The notes under the pieces were generated by a model that worked only from the letters and a program-made list of their open reading frames with translations, made no database searches and was not told the origin of the DNA. Of a DNA stretch of 64,000 nt, positions 1 to 9,526 are shown one piece after another (within the stretch, counting starts at the first letter, position 1; the number at the start of each line of letters is the position of its first letter). Location of the stretch: positions 62,001-126,000 of the forward strand of contig JBIICY010000007.1 of NCBI GenBank assembly GCA_044238605.1, in the 5' to 3' direction. This DNA is from UBA10438 sp044238605. GTDB taxonomy: Bacteria; Bacteroidota; Ignavibacteria; Kapaibacteriales; Kapaibacteriaceae. Position numbers and translations under genes: made by a program.

Positions 1-758
1 TCGGAGATCAACGCGCGCTGTCCACTCGGGAGTGCAAACGAACGTACGGTGGTATCGAGCGTTGCAAAGAGCTGGTCCTGTATGTAGACATCTGCGCTTG
101 TGAGCACCTTGAGCAATGAAGACTTTCCAGCATTGGTGTAGCCAACGAGGGCAAATCGCGGAAGGCCTTCGCGCCCCTTACGCTGCACTATACGCTGTTT
201 GTCGATGTCGACAAGCTTTTCGCGAAGTCTCTGCATACGTCCACGATACATTCGGCGGTCGGTTTCGATCTGTGTCTCGCCAGGCCCCTTTGTACCCACA
301 CCTCCGAACTGTTTTGAAAGGTGCGTCCACATTCGGGTAAGCCGCGGAAGAAGGTATTCCAGCTGTGCCAGTTCTACCTGCGTTCTGGCCTCCACGGTTC
401 TGGCATGAGCAGCAAAGATGTCCAGGATAACGCCACTGCGGTCCAGGACCTTGATCTTCAGCTCTTCTTCGAGGTTCCTGACCTGAGCTGGAGAAAGCTC
501 ATCATCGAAAACCACCATGGCTGGGTTCTGCAATTCGACAAGTTCTTTCAGTTCCTGAACCTTACCCTTGCCGAGGGCAGTAGAAAGATCGGGGCGCTCA
601 CGCTCCTGCGTGATGCGGTCGCACACATCCGCACCAGCTGTGTCGAGCAAGAGCGTGAGCTCTTCAAGGTGCTCTTCGACCACGTCAGGATCGGCACCTT
701 TTTTTAACACAGCCGCAATGATTGCCTTCTCGCGAGGCTTCAGTCCAACATCATGCAC
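1..758 (-). CDS. hflX: GTPase HflX, 3' end cut by window edge
   Basis: Ribosome-associated GTPase of the HflX family, acting on stalled or heat-damaged 70S/50S ribosomes. About 252 residues are visible. The N-terminal HflX domain carries DRSGVILDIFA and GGVGTKGPGETQIETDRR (about residues 105-165), followed by the G1 P-loop ALVGYTNAGKSS and the switch region DQLFATLDTTVR; the remaining G motifs lie beyond base 1. The start is placed at GTG 758 because GGAAG sits 7 nt upstream and an in-frame stop lies just before it. A TAAATTTG box at 791-784 gives a leader of about 20 nt. It is divergent from the OstA-like gene. A run of seven A residues in codons 14-17 is a possible slippage site. Confidence 0.93.
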   Translation of the reverse strand, partial: MHDVGLKPREKAIIAAVLKKGADPDVVEEHLEELTLLLDTAGADVCDRITQERERPDLSTALGKGKVQELKELVELQNPAMVVFDDELSPAQVRNLEEELKIKVLDRSGVILDIFAAHARTVEARTQVELAQLEYLLPRLTRMWTHLSKQFGGVGTKGPGETQIETDRRMYRGRMQRLREKLVDIDKQRIVQRKGREGLPRFALVGYTNAGKSSLLKVLTSADVYIQDQLFATLDTTVRSFALPSGQRALIS

Positions 759-783
759 AGATTGACTTCCGAAAATGTGGATG

Positions 784-791
784 CAAATTTA
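784..791 (-). promoter_or_regulatory. -7 box TAAATTTG for hflX
   Basis: On the minus strand this is an exact match to the Bacteroidota -7 consensus TAnnTTTG, 25 nt before the GTG start of hflX. No convincing -33 TTTG is visible. Confidence 0.5.
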
Positions 792-822
792 CGTTCAACG
801 GCACGGATGCCCCCTTCAGAGT

Positions 823-830
823 TAGATTTG
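823..830 (+). promoter_or_regulatory. -7 box TAGATTTG, near-leaderless start
   Basis: Exact TAnnTTTG match ending 5 nt before the ATG at 836. Transcription from it would begin at or within a few bases of the start codon. It is back to back with the hflX box at 784-791. Confidence 0.5.
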
Positions 831-835
831 GGGAA

Positions 836-2098
836 ATGTTCGCACTCCTGACAGTCGCACTTCTTCTTCTGCCGCACCTGCTGCTTGGACAGTCGGGCGC
901 CGGACCCGACATTCCGATCGTTCTCGACCATGCCGATTCGATCGTTGGGTCGGGGCAGTTCGAATCGTCGGTACGCACGTTCTATGGTAATGTGCGTTTT
1001 CAGCAGGGAAACGTGACAGGCAGGTGCGACAGAGCTATACATAATGTGCTATCGAACACCGTTGAACTCTTCGGCAACGTGGTCGTGCAGCAGGGCGCAA
1101 TGACGATGAAGGCGCCAGAAATACGATACAGCGGAGCACGGTACATTGCCGTTGCTCCCAAAGGCATTCGGGTTGAGCAGAACGGACAGCTGATCACAGC
1201 CAAGAAGGGTGTGTACGCAACGAACACACACGTGGCCGACTTTTTCGGTGATGTCTTCATGCATAATGACACAACATCCGTGTGGTCCGATACCCTTACC
1301 TACGATCGCGATGCCGACACGATGCGCGCCATCGGATCAGTCATCGGTTATGATTCGACAGATAACGTGTGGTTTGAAGCAGACATCGCGCGAAGGAATG
1401 CGATAACAGCAGATTACAGGCTTAGTGGGCGCGCCTCGGTCTGGACGTGGGAGCCCGGGAAGGATACCATGCTCGTTAGCGCGGATTCTATCCACTCTGA
1501 GCGCCAGAGCCAGACGAGCACCCGCGCGCTGCACGCCATTGGTTCTGCAAGCCTCGTCAAGGGGCTAACCGCTGCCCGCGCCGGTGCGATTACGTACAGT
1601 GAGTCTAATGCGCAGATAGACCTTATCGATGACCCCTACGTTTGGACAGACTCGATTGCGTTTACTGCTGGAAGCATCCAGGCCTTGATTCCTAAACGGA
1701 AGCTTGAATCCATGGTTGGCAGAGAGAATGCACTTCTTATGTCTGCCGTCGCAAACACGCAGCCTCAACGGTTCGATCAGATCTACGGAAAAACCATCGA
1801 TCTGGCGTTTGCTCAGGATACCCTGCGCACGATACGTGCATCCGGGGATGCACAGAGCATTACGTATAAGGGCGACGGACCCCAACAAGAGGGCCTTGCC
1901 AAGGTTGCCTCCGATTCACTTCGTGCAGTCTTTAGCGAAGGAAAACTTTCTGATGTGTTTTGGCTAGGGGGCATAGCTGGCGAACACCACCCAGAACGGC
2001 TTGTTAGCGGCAAGGAACCGGAATTCGTGCTCCCAACGTTTCTCTGGAGAACAGATAAGCCGGTATTCAGAGAGCCAAGACAAAATCGAATCCGCTGA
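836..2098 (+). CDS. OstA-like (LptA-family) periplasmic protein
   Basis: 420-residue protein with an N-terminal signal peptide (LLTVALLLLPHLLLGQ) followed by repeated beta-jellyroll segments of the OstA/LptA/LptD N-terminal type, such as RTFYGNVRFQQGNV, ELFGNVVVQQGAM and ADFFGDVFMHND. In the family this fold carries LPS across the periplasm; Bacteroidota have stand-alone versions like this one. There is no C-terminal LptD barrel. The ATG at 836 is chosen because it starts the signal peptide and follows a TAGATTTG box; the open frame extends upstream without a sensible start. It lies 52 bp before a surface-protein gene and may be cotranscribed with it. Confidence 0.82.
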   Translation: MFALLTVALLLLPHLLLGQSGAGPDIPIVLDHADSIVGSGQFESSVRTFYGNVRFQQGNVTGRCDRAIHNVLSNTVELFGNVVVQQGAMTMKAPEIRYSGARYIAVAPKGIRVEQNGQLITAKKGVYATNTHVADFFGDVFMHNDTTSVWSDTLTYDRDADTMRAIGSVIGYDSTDNVWFEADIARRNAITADYRLSGRASVWTWEPGKDTMLVSADSIHSERQSQTSTRALHAIGSASLVKGLTAARAGAITYSESNAQIDLIDDPYVWTDSIAFTAGSIQALIPKRKLESMVGRENALLMSAVANTQPQRFDQIYGKTIDLAFAQDTLRTIRASGDAQSITYKGDGPQQEGLAKVASDSLRAVFSEGKLSDVFWLGGIAGEHHPERLVSGKEPEFVLPTFLWRTDKPVFREPRQNRIR

Positions 2099-2150
2099 CT
2101 TTGCTATAATGCACCAGGTTTCACGTACGGAACCATGAAAGGACGTGTCG

Positions 2151-5100
2151 ATGATCGCTTGTAGGCGCATCGCGGCATTAGTGCTGCTGATTCTTGGGTC
2201 GGCCTTGTGGGCCCAAGTGGAGCGCGTCCTCCCTGTGCGCGGCAACTCATCGCTAGAAGGCACAAGCTTTGTCGTTGGCTTTATGCAGAACGAGGTTCTT
2301 GATATCGACCAAGAACCTCGATTGCAGGTATTCATTTCTGCACAGTTCGACGCAACGGTCACGTTTACATCACCCATTGCTGGGACCTATACTGTTGTTG
2401 TTCCTGCAAATACTGTGCATGTAGAAACGCTACACAGCGATCATGTGAACACATCATCCGAAGCAATTCAGCGCAAGTCGGTGTTCATCACCTCGGACGT
2501 TCCGATCGTAGTCTACGCGCTGAACACTCTTGCGCAGTCTACCGATTCCTACACAGCGATCCCGATTCGCCACCTCGGAACATCCTACCGGACGGTGAAT
2601 CGTCCTACCGATCGGTATAACGGCACCCAATACTTCAATCAACTCCCGCGTGTTGGCGAATTCATGGTGATGGCCGTGGAGGATAACACGGTTGTAACGA
2701 TCGAGACGCCTGTTCCAACTGCCCGGCGCCGGCGCACTATTTCTGTAACGCTGCGAAAAGGCGACTGTTATCTGGTGCAGGCTCTGGCCACCGCAACTGG
2801 GGCTGATGATCTTACCGGATCGATCGTACAATCATCGAAACCCGTGGCTCTGATCTCAGGACATGTGCGATCCAGCATGCCAACGGACCAAAAGAGTTCC
2901 AAGGATCACCTTGTTGAACAGCTGCCCCCTGTTGATAAATGGGGCAAGATGCATGCCACAGCACCAATGGTGCTGATGTCCAGTCAGAAGCCGCCTGACG
3001 TCTTTCGCGTCGTGGCTTCAAAGGAGAACCAGCTGATAACCTGCGATGTGATGGGCAGGTCGTTTTCGTGGGTGTCGAACCGATCCTTTATGTGGTTTGA
3101 CACAACGCTGCGTGAGCCAGCCTATTGGCACAGTGAGGATCCTTTCCTACTGGTGCAGTGTATGCCGAGCGGCGGCACTATTCCCCAGAATTATGATCCT
3201 GCTATGGTAGTTGTTCCGCCTGTAGAGCAGTTTGTGAATTCTGCTCTTTTCCATTTCCCAAAGCTAGAGATCAACGATATCATCGTTAACCAGCAGTTCT
3301 TTTACTTCTTGAATGTTATCGCTACTCCAGATGCGATCTCGACGCTGCGAGTAGATAAGACATTGCTGGCTCAGGGGTATCCGGAGCTTCGAAGCCAAAC
3401 CATCCCAGGAACGGATCTGCACTGGGTCCAGGTGATGATGGCCGAAGGTTCCCATGTGCTGGCGTGCGACACTGGTTCGTTTACAGCAATCATGTATGGA
3501 ACAACAACCGCTGATTCATATGCAAACCTTGTAGGCGTATCCTATGAGCCCCTTCGCAAGAAAGACGTCTCTCCACCGGAGTATGCGCTCACCGTTGACT
3601 GTGGCTCTGTTATCGGAGAGGTGCGTGATGTTTCCCGTGATACGGCGCGGCTGCAGGATGTGTACGTCGTCAATGCACAAACAAAGAATTACCGCTGGAC
3701 GATTACTGCCGCCGATGATACGTCTAGTGCAATGATCATTGAAGCAACAGTTCAGGATCCGCTGCGCGATGCGCAGCTTGTGATCCATGCCTATGATGAC
3801 AAGGGCAACGGCAAAGAATGGAAATATGTTTATGATGCTCCGGCACTGTCTGTTCAGAAGACAGTTACACTCGAGCGCAAGGCACTGGCTGAATCATGCA
3901 CAACTGTGGTGATCCGCAATACTGATACATCTGCCGTGCGGATTTCGTCGGCCTACATCGTTGGCGACAGCCGAATCACGGTGTCGCCGTCAGTTATCGA
4001 CACTCTGCTAAAGGCCAAAGACTCACTTGTACTCAAGATATGCGTGCAGCCATCCAGTGAATCCAAGACGATCAGTGCTGTGCTGCGCATTCAGTTGCCG
4101 TGTCTGTACAGAACAATCACCGTGACAGCCCTGTCCAGCGGGATGCTGCAGGGGAGTGACGTTGATTTTGGTGATGTACGTCAGGGAGATACTGCCTGTG
4201 CACCGCTGTCGATTATCAATTCCGGCTCAACATCCCTTACGCTTACAAATGCCATTCTAGAAGAGCAGACACGCGGAATGAGGATCGACACTACCGGACT
4301 CATGCTGCCGAGGGTTATCAAGCCAGGTGATCAGGTATGGGTACGGGTGTGTTTTACGCCAATAGATACAGGATTGGTTACCCGAACAGATACGGTAACA
4401 GCCAGTGGCGGTGTTGCGGCACTGCTGGTTGCACGCGGACGAGGTGTTCGCCCGAACATACCATCGGTGGTGATTGATTGGGGCCGGCGCAGGGTAGGAA
4501 CGACACATGACACAGTGGTTGTGCTTCGTAATTCTGGAACATGTTCAGCACGGCTACGTACAACGTTCGCTGCACTTTCCGACCCATTCTCGCTGCGCGG
4601 GAGCGAGCTTGAAAACACACAGGTGCTGCCTGCAGATTCGGTGCAGGTGGCAATCCGATTTGCCCCCTCCAAGAGAGGGGCATATGCAGATTCTGAGACT
4701 GTTGCAGTGGACTGGAGATATCATGAACCAGTCAGTGTTTCGATGCGAGGCGTTGGAGTTCTCCCCGAGATCGAGCTCGCAGATATCGACATGGGAACTG
4801 TTGATGTAGGGGCGGGTAGAGATTCGCTTGTGCAGCTTCTGAACATTGGTGCGCAGAGCAATGCGCCGCTCGTGATTGACTCGATACTCGTGCTTGGGCC
4901 CGATGCCAAGGACTTCCGCATTCCTGCGAGTGTTACGTCGCTTCGCGGCGTTAACATCTCGACTGCAATCTGGGACAGTATACGTTTTACCCCCACACGA
5001 ATCGGGTCGCATGTGTGTGCTGTCGAGGTTGTGCACAATGCAGCAGTAGCCCTGCCCGTGCGTGATACGTTTTTCATTACCGGACAAGGTGTTCAGCCTG

Positions 5101-6143
5101 CTGTGCCGGAGGTTTCTTTGGATCTGTCCGGCAGCATGAATGCACGTGCCTGTGCAGATTCACAGGTGAACATCAGCATCTCAAATTCAGGGAATGCCGA
5201 TGCAGTACTTGAGCGCGTAGCAGTGATCGTTGGTGTAGATACAACGGTTGTTAGCTCGCTGCCTAATCGTATCGTGATACAGCCGAAGTCGGCCTGGACC
5301 TACACGCACACATACACGCCTTCAGCACCAGGGATGCTAAAGCTCCAATGCGACGTTGTTGATTCTTCTGGAATAGCATACTCAGAGCAGAAAACAGTCG
5401 TGGTGGAATCCGGTAGGGGGCAGATAGAACTTGGCTGGGATTCTCTACCAACGGGCGGTCCTGTAGAACTTCTCACCGGTTTCCACACGTTGCGGGGTCG
5501 TGCCTGGGTAGACGACACCGTGCGTGTCTCAACGGCGCCACAGTTCGTGGTATCGATTCCGAAAGAACGATTCTCGATCGAACCATCGGCGGCTCGGGTA
5601 GTGTGGACCAAGGAATTTGGAATTGACACCCTGATCGCCACGACGATCTCGGTGATTCAGACCGACTCACAGATAATAGTTACCTGTGGAGAAGTTTTCC
5701 GTTCACCCTGGCAGTGCACCATTCAGGTTGGAGGAAATGTCCTCTGGAAAAACGATAGTATGATGTCTGTTTCAGCGGTAATGCTGGCAGCCCCATGCCT
5801 TGAAGATGCTCGTGCGCAACCCATTGAATTCACAACAGTTCCGTGTGGTTCACGGCTGCGTGAGGTGCTCCTAGGACAGGTGCCGCGAATACGTGTGCGG
5901 CCTGTGCAGCAGCCTTATGAAGATGTTGTCTCGCTGGAGGTAGAATCCAGCGTTGAGGCGTCCATTTTTATAGCCGTCACGACGCTCTCTGGGGAAGAAT
6001 TTCATGCTCATGAAAGATTCACGTTGCAAAAGGGCATCCAGCATTGTAATTTTTCGTGTTCCGACTGGACGCCGGGTCTTTACGGACTCGTCATCTACCA
6101 GGGGGCGGACATCGTGGATAGGAAGATCATCATCGTCAACTAG
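2151..6143 (+). CDS. Giant secreted surface protein, IgGFc-binding-like plus ASH domains
   Basis: 1330 residues with a signal peptide ending in LWAQ. Residues about 30-470 resemble the IgGFc-binding N-terminal domain (VGFMQNEV..., PVALISGHVRSS, FTAIMYG). Residues about 500-1100 are serial ASH/choice-of-anchor-D-like Ig folds (VDFGDVRQGD, VDWGRRRVGTT, DMGTVDVGAG). The last about 80 residues (WTPGLYGLVIYQGADI, ending KIIIVN) resemble a weak T9SS type A sorting domain. ATG 2151 is preferred over GTG 2145 because AAAGGA lies 7 nt upstream of it. It is a paralogue in architecture of the protein at 9637. The natural ligand is unknown. Codon use is mixed, unlike the 9637 gene. Confidence 0.8.
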   Translation: MIACRRIAALVLLILGSALWAQVERVLPVRGNSSLEGTSFVVGFMQNEVLDIDQEPRLQVFISAQFDATVTFTSPIAGTYTVVVPANTVHVETLHSDHVNTSSEAIQRKSVFITSDVPIVVYALNTLAQSTDSYTAIPIRHLGTSYRTVNRPTDRYNGTQYFNQLPRVGEFMVMAVEDNTVVTIETPVPTARRRRTISVTLRKGDCYLVQALATATGADDLTGSIVQSSKPVALISGHVRSSMPTDQKSSKDHLVEQLPPVDKWGKMHATAPMVLMSSQKPPDVFRVVASKENQLITCDVMGRSFSWVSNRSFMWFDTTLREPAYWHSEDPFLLVQCMPSGGTIPQNYDPAMVVVPPVEQFVNSALFHFPKLEINDIIVNQQFFYFLNVIATPDAISTLRVDKTLLAQGYPELRSQTIPGTDLHWVQVMMAEGSHVLACDTGSFTAIMYGTTTADSYANLVGVSYEPLRKKDVSPPEYALTVDCGSVIGEVRDVSRDTARLQDVYVVNAQTKNYRWTITAADDTSSAMIIEATVQDPLRDAQLVIHAYDDKGNGKEWKYVYDAPALSVQKTVTLERKALAESCTTVVIRNTDTSAVRISSAYIVGDSRITVSPSVIDTLLKAKDSLVLKICVQPSSESKTISAVLRIQLPCLYRTITVTALSSGMLQGSDVDFGDVRQGDTACAPLSIINSGSTSLTLTNAILEEQTRGMRIDTTGLMLPRVIKPGDQVWVRVCFTPIDTGLVTRTDTVTASGGVAALLVARGRGVRPNIPSVVIDWGRRRVGTTHDTVVVLRNSGTCSARLRTTFAALSDPFSLRGSELENTQVLPADSVQVAIRFAPSKRGAYADSETVAVDWRYHEPVSVSMRGVGVLPEIELADIDMGTVDVGAGRDSLVQLLNIGAQSNAPLVIDSILVLGPDAKDFRIPASVTSLRGVNISTAIWDSIRFTPTRIGSHVCAVEVVHNAAVALPVRDTFFITGQGVQPAVPEVSLDLSGSMNARACADSQVNISISNSGNADAVLERVAVIVGVDTTVVSSLPNRIVIQPKSAWTYTHTYTPSAPGMLKLQCDVVDSSGIAYSEQKTVVVESGRGQIELGWDSLPTGGPVELLTGFHTLRGRAWVDDTVRVSTAPQFVVSIPKERFSIEPSAARVVWTKEFGIDTLIATTISVIQTDSQIIVTCGEVFRSPWQCTIQVGGNVLWKNDSMMSVSAVMLAAPCLEDARAQPIEFTTVPCGSRLREVLLGQVPRIRVRPVQQPYEDVVSLEVESSVEASIFIAVTTLSGEEFHAHERFTLQKGIQHCNFSCSDWTPGLYGLVIYQGADIVDRKIIIVN

Positions 6144-6153
6144 GGCACAGACT

Positions 6154-7044
6154 ATGAGGAGAATTGGTTACGCTTTTTGTGCGGCACTCTTGCTTGCATC
6201 ATCTACACTGTATGCACAGCAGGAAATTGGCGCACGCGCTACACCTCTGCAGCCAGCGAAGAAAGCTCCGCGTATCTACGTCGGGCCGGTCGCAGGTTAC
6301 AACCGTTCACTGCACTCATCGAGTTTCCGCTCTATTGCAGACGACGCGTTGTGTCCGACCTTCGAATCAGGCACAGACAATGGATATTTCTTTGGCGGTT
6401 CGTTCGAGTATTTGTTGGGCAACCCTCGCGACTCGAAGTCGTCGATCATCGCACGGGTGCTGTACAACTCGATACCTGGTACGTACACGCAGCCAGGGGA
6501 TAAGCTCCCGTCACTCGATCCGAATGGTGATGTGATCTTCTCAGAAGTTCAGCACACAGCTCAGATCACGTACAAGACATTGGACTTTGAGGTTATCTAC
6601 AAGCTCAACCTGTTCAACTCAAACTTTGGTATCGTGGTTGGCCCTACGTTTGGTCTCGTTATGGATGCGAGCCGCACGCAGCGTCTGCGCATCATTGAGC
6701 CATCGAACGCGATTTTCTCTGATGCCGCTGGTAACCTCGACGCTATGTTTGACGCAAACACCAAGTTGTTTGAAAGCTTTGGTCAAGTCCGTGTTGTAGC
6801 TCACCAAGAATGGAATCCACCTGCTCCGGTTGCCGGAGTTAAGGCTGTTGAGTCTCTTCGCGATGCAAATTGGTCTGGTACGCGTCTTGGCGTAAAGGCC
6901 GGAGCTCAGTACGAAATCGTGGTGGGCAAGGTGCTCGTTGTTCCGTGCATGTATTACAACTTCGCTATCACTGAAGTAAGCACGAACGACAACCTCCGTA
7001 TCAATGCTTTGCAGCTTGGAGTGGACATCCGTTTCGCCCTGTAA
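6154..7044 (+). CDS. Outer-membrane beta-barrel protein (PorT/OMP_b-brl type)
   Basis: 296 residues: signal peptide (about 1-22, ending LYAQ), then alternating amphipathic strands typical of small outer-membrane barrels, ending in a beta strand with QLGVDIRFAL. Motifs such as YVGPVAGYNRSL, FGGSFEYLL and LGVKAGAQYEIVVGK fit the PorT-like/OMP_b-brl group. It starts 10 bp after the surface-protein gene, so the two are probably one transcript; the barrel may help display that protein, which is inference from position. Codon use leans to AAG, TTC and GGT, suggesting good expression. A strong terminator follows. Confidence 0.75.
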   Translation: MRRIGYAFCAALLLASSTLYAQQEIGARATPLQPAKKAPRIYVGPVAGYNRSLHSSSFRSIADDALCPTFESGTDNGYFFGGSFEYLLGNPRDSKSSIIARVLYNSIPGTYTQPGDKLPSLDPNGDVIFSEVQHTAQITYKTLDFEVIYKLNLFNSNFGIVVGPTFGLVMDASRTQRLRIIEPSNAIFSDAAGNLDAMFDANTKLFESFGQVRVVAHQEWNPPAPVAGVKAVESLRDANWSGTRLGVKAGAQYEIVVGKVLVVPCMYYNFAITEVSTNDNLRINALQLGVDIRFAL

Positions 7045-7080
7045 GCGAGCGCGAAAGCATCATTAATGCAAATGAAGTTT

Positions 7081-7112
7081 ACAATGCCCGCCACGTGCGG
7101 GCATTGTTGTTT
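7081..7112 (+). terminator. Rho-independent terminator after the barrel gene
   Basis: An 11-bp perfect stem (ACAATGCCCGC with GCGGGCATTGT) around a 5-nt loop CACGT, followed by a short T-rich tail. It separates the surface-protein operon from the HIT gene. Confidence 0.85.
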
Positions 7113-7150
7113 CTTGGAAGAATGAAGGTCTGGAGAGGAGCTACGTTGCA

Positions 7151-7663
7151 ATGAACAACAAGCAGTTATGGGCGCCCTGGAGAGCAAGGTATGTGCAGCG
7201 AGATTCCGATCAGCATGCTGCCCAAGAGTGCTTTTTGTGTGATGCCGGCCAACGTGATCAACAAGATGAGGCAGTGCTTGTGGTTGCAGTAAGCGAACAT
7301 TCAGTTGTTTTGTTAAACCGCTATCCGTATTCAGGTGGACATCTTCTGGTGGCTCCCCGCCGGCATGCGGCTCATATCAGCGAGCTTACGCATCAGGAGT
7401 ACACGGATGTGATGGACAGCGTTCGCAAGGCTGTATCTGCAATCGAGACATTACTGCATCCGCACGGATGTAACATCGGCATCAATCTCGGGGCTGCTTC
7501 TGGTGCAGGCGTTCCGGGGCATCTGCATGTTCATGTTGTCCCGCGATGGGAAGGCGACACCAACTTCATGACCGTCACAGCCGATACGCGCGTCATCTCC
7601 GGAGATCTGTCAGAAACCTGGAGGCGCGTTACCGATCACTACGCAACGAGAATTGACACATGA
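7151..7663 (+). CDS. HIT-family nucleotide hydrolase/phosphorylase
   Basis: 170 residues. The histidine-triad motif is GHLHVHVVPRW (about residues 121-131). The N-terminal MNNKQLWAPWRARYV with ECFLCDA (paired Cys) is typical of the bacterial AP4A-phosphorylase-like HIT branch that cleaves dinucleoside polyphosphates; the exact substrate cannot be read from sequence. GAGGAG lies about 12 nt before the ATG. Its stop overlaps the rsmA start by 4 nt (ATGA), so the two are translationally coupled. Confidence 0.9.
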   Translation: MNNKQLWAPWRARYVQRDSDQHAAQECFLCDAGQRDQQDEAVLVVAVSEHSVVLLNRYPYSGGHLLVAPRRHAAHISELTHQEYTDVMDSVRKAVSAIETLLHPHGCNIGINLGAASGAGVPGHLHVHVVPRWEGDTNFMTVTADTRVISGDLSETWRRVTDHYATRIDT

Positions 7664-8469
7664 CAGGTTTTGCACCCAAGAAGCAATTCAGTCAGAACTT
7701 TTTAACTGATGTTGGCATTGCCAGAAACATTGTTGGACAGCTCAGCATAGAGTCATCAGACTGTGTACTTGAGGTAGGACCCGGTAAGGGGGCCTTAACA
7801 AAGCTCCTGTTAGAAACTCCGGCTGCGGCAGTTCATGCGGTTGATCTTGATGTTCGGGCGATAGAGTATCTCAAGACGCAGCAGTGGGCCAGAGATAACA
7901 GACTGCAGTCGAGTCTTCAGGACGCCCTAAAGGTTGATGTTTCTGCAGTGTTTCCCGAAGCCAGCAGAGATCACCGCAAGATCATTGGCAACATTCCCTA
8001 TGCGATAACCAGTGACTTGATGTTTTGGGCATTCAGTCAGCATGCTGCAGCATCCCGAGTGGTGTTCATGATGCAGCGCGAAGTTGCAAAACGATGTGTT
8101 GGGAGTCCGGGCAGCAAGGATTACGGGATACTTTCCGTAGCTACGTGGCTCCATAGCCACGCCAAGATCGCGTTCCATGTGCAGCCGGGATCATTTTTCC
8201 CACGTCCAGAAGTAACATCATCGGTGATTTCATTCGCACTGCGCCAGACCCTGCCGATCGGGCTGGATGGAGACCGTTTCATGGATTTTGTCCGTAGCGC
8301 GTTTTCTCAGCGGCGTAAAGTTCTCTCGAATGCCCTAGCTTCTTGGGGAGCACGGTGTAACATTCCTGTGAGAGTTGTTGCCGGCAGTGTAGACCTGACC
8401 AAAACTCGGGCAGAGGAACTTTCGCCCGAGAAATTAGCTATGCTATATCTTGAATTGAACAATTCCTGA
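7660..8469 (+). CDS. rsmA: 16S rRNA dimethyladenosine transferase
   Basis: 269 residues. KsgA/RsmA dimethylates two adjacent adenosines near the 3' end of 16S rRNA using S-adenosylmethionine. Seen: KKQFSQNFLTD at the N-terminus, SAM-binding VLEVGPGKGALTKLL (about 37-51), catalytic IGNIPYAI (about 110-117) and the C-terminal SAFSQRRKVLSNAL. Full length for the family. It overlaps the HIT gene by 4 nt and lies 14 nt before a PAP2 phosphatase gene. Confidence 0.96.
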   Translation: MTGFAPKKQFSQNFLTDVGIARNIVGQLSIESSDCVLEVGPGKGALTKLLLETPAAAVHAVDLDVRAIEYLKTQQWARDNRLQSSLQDALKVDVSAVFPEASRDHRKIIGNIPYAITSDLMFWAFSQHAAASRVVFMMQREVAKRCVGSPGSKDYGILSVATWLHSHAKIAFHVQPGSFFPRPEVTSSVISFALRQTLPIGLDGDRFMDFVRSAFSQRRKVLSNALASWGARCNIPVRVVAGSVDLTKTRAEELSPEKLAMLYLELNNS

Positions 8470-8483
8470 ACACGCGCCAGACA

Positions 8484-9440
8484 ATGCCAATACTATCTGC
8501 ACCAGACCAGCCCCTTGACTGGAAGTCGATCTTTCGGAATGCGTTCTTCTCGGCTGATTTCTACACTCTATTCATGATCGTTCTCTACTCGATCTTGGCT
8601 GTGGTGTACTACCAGCATATTCCAATGGCGGCCACACTGCTGCTTGTTAATAGTCTCATCGCTACGGTGATAGCAAGTTCAATCGTACTAACCCACCTGA
8701 CTGACAGCACAATCTTTCGAATGATTAGGTATTTCTACATAGTACCTGTGGTCTACATAATGTACGAGCAGACACATTACTTTGTCCGGCTTGTCCATCC
8801 TGTAGACTACGACAGCTGGCTTATTCAGGCTGATCGTTGGATTTTTGGTGTCGACCCCACGCAGTGGTTTACCCAGCATGCGTTCCCTGCATTGACAGAG
8901 TATCTCCAGATCTGCTACTTTCTCTTCTACGTACTGCCTGTTACCCACGCCATAGAGCTCTGGGCAAGGGGCGATGTGGAGAATCTGAAGAAGTTTGCTC
9001 GTAAGATGACGTTTGTCTACTACCTGTCGTATCTGGCCTACTTTGTGCTGCCTGCAGTAGGCCCTCGCTTTACACTGCACGACTTCGCTTCAACCTCTCT
9101 AGAACTGCCTGGGATATGGTTAACAGAGCCACTTCGGGCTATCGTGAACGCCGGGGGAGGGATTACCGCAGGTGCGATGCATCCAGTTGATGTTGTTAAT
9201 AGGGACTGCATGCCAAGCGGCCATACCATGCTTACGCTTGTAAACATCATCTTGGCATTCAATTTCCGAAGCCGGTTTCGATGGGTCTTTGTTGTTATTG
9301 GAGGCAGTCTCATTGTTTCAACGGTGTATCTCAGGTACCACTATGTGGTAGACGTCCTAGTGGGCATAGTACTCGTTGCCGCACTTATGCCATTGGAGAT
9401 ACCTGTGGATAAGTACTGTCGTAACTACCTTAAAAAATGA
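8484..9440 (+). CDS. PAP2-superfamily integral membrane phosphatase
   Basis: 318 residues with about six membrane segments. The PAP2 signature is present as PSGHTMLTL (about 243-251) and STVYLRYHYVVDVL (about 276-289), supplying both catalytic histidines. Long early hydrophobic segments (LFMIVLYSILAVVYY and others) resemble the inositolphosphorylceramide-synthase/lipid-phosphatase branch. Likely substrates are lipid phosphates; specificity is unresolved. No Shine-Dalgarno is visible. It ends the HIT-rsmA run of genes. Confidence 0.85.
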   Translation: MPILSAPDQPLDWKSIFRNAFFSADFYTLFMIVLYSILAVVYYQHIPMAATLLLVNSLIATVIASSIVLTHLTDSTIFRMIRYFYIVPVVYIMYEQTHYFVRLVHPVDYDSWLIQADRWIFGVDPTQWFTQHAFPALTEYLQICYFLFYVLPVTHAIELWARGDVENLKKFARKMTFVYYLSYLAYFVLPAVGPRFTLHDFASTSLELPGIWLTEPLRAIVNAGGGITAGAMHPVDVVNRDCMPSGHTMLTLVNIILAFNFRSRFRWVFVVIGGSLIVSTVYLRYHYVVDVLVGIVLVAALMPLEIPVDKYCRNYLKK

Positions 9441-9526
9441 GCAATTAGCATCTCTAACGCTGTAACTTTTTTCAAGGATTGGTGTTGTTACATGCAGGTG
9501 GAAAACTATACACCCCGCTCTACGCA

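Noticed and set aside
2105..2110. TATAAT as a -10 box before the 1330-residue surface protein gene
   Set aside because: No matching -35 at 17 nt and no TAnnTTTG; the gene may be read from the upstream OstA-like promoter.
4554..5087. 177-codon minus-strand open frame inside the 1330-residue surface protein gene
   Set aside because: Antisense shadow with Cys/His/Arg-rich composition typical of non-coding frames.
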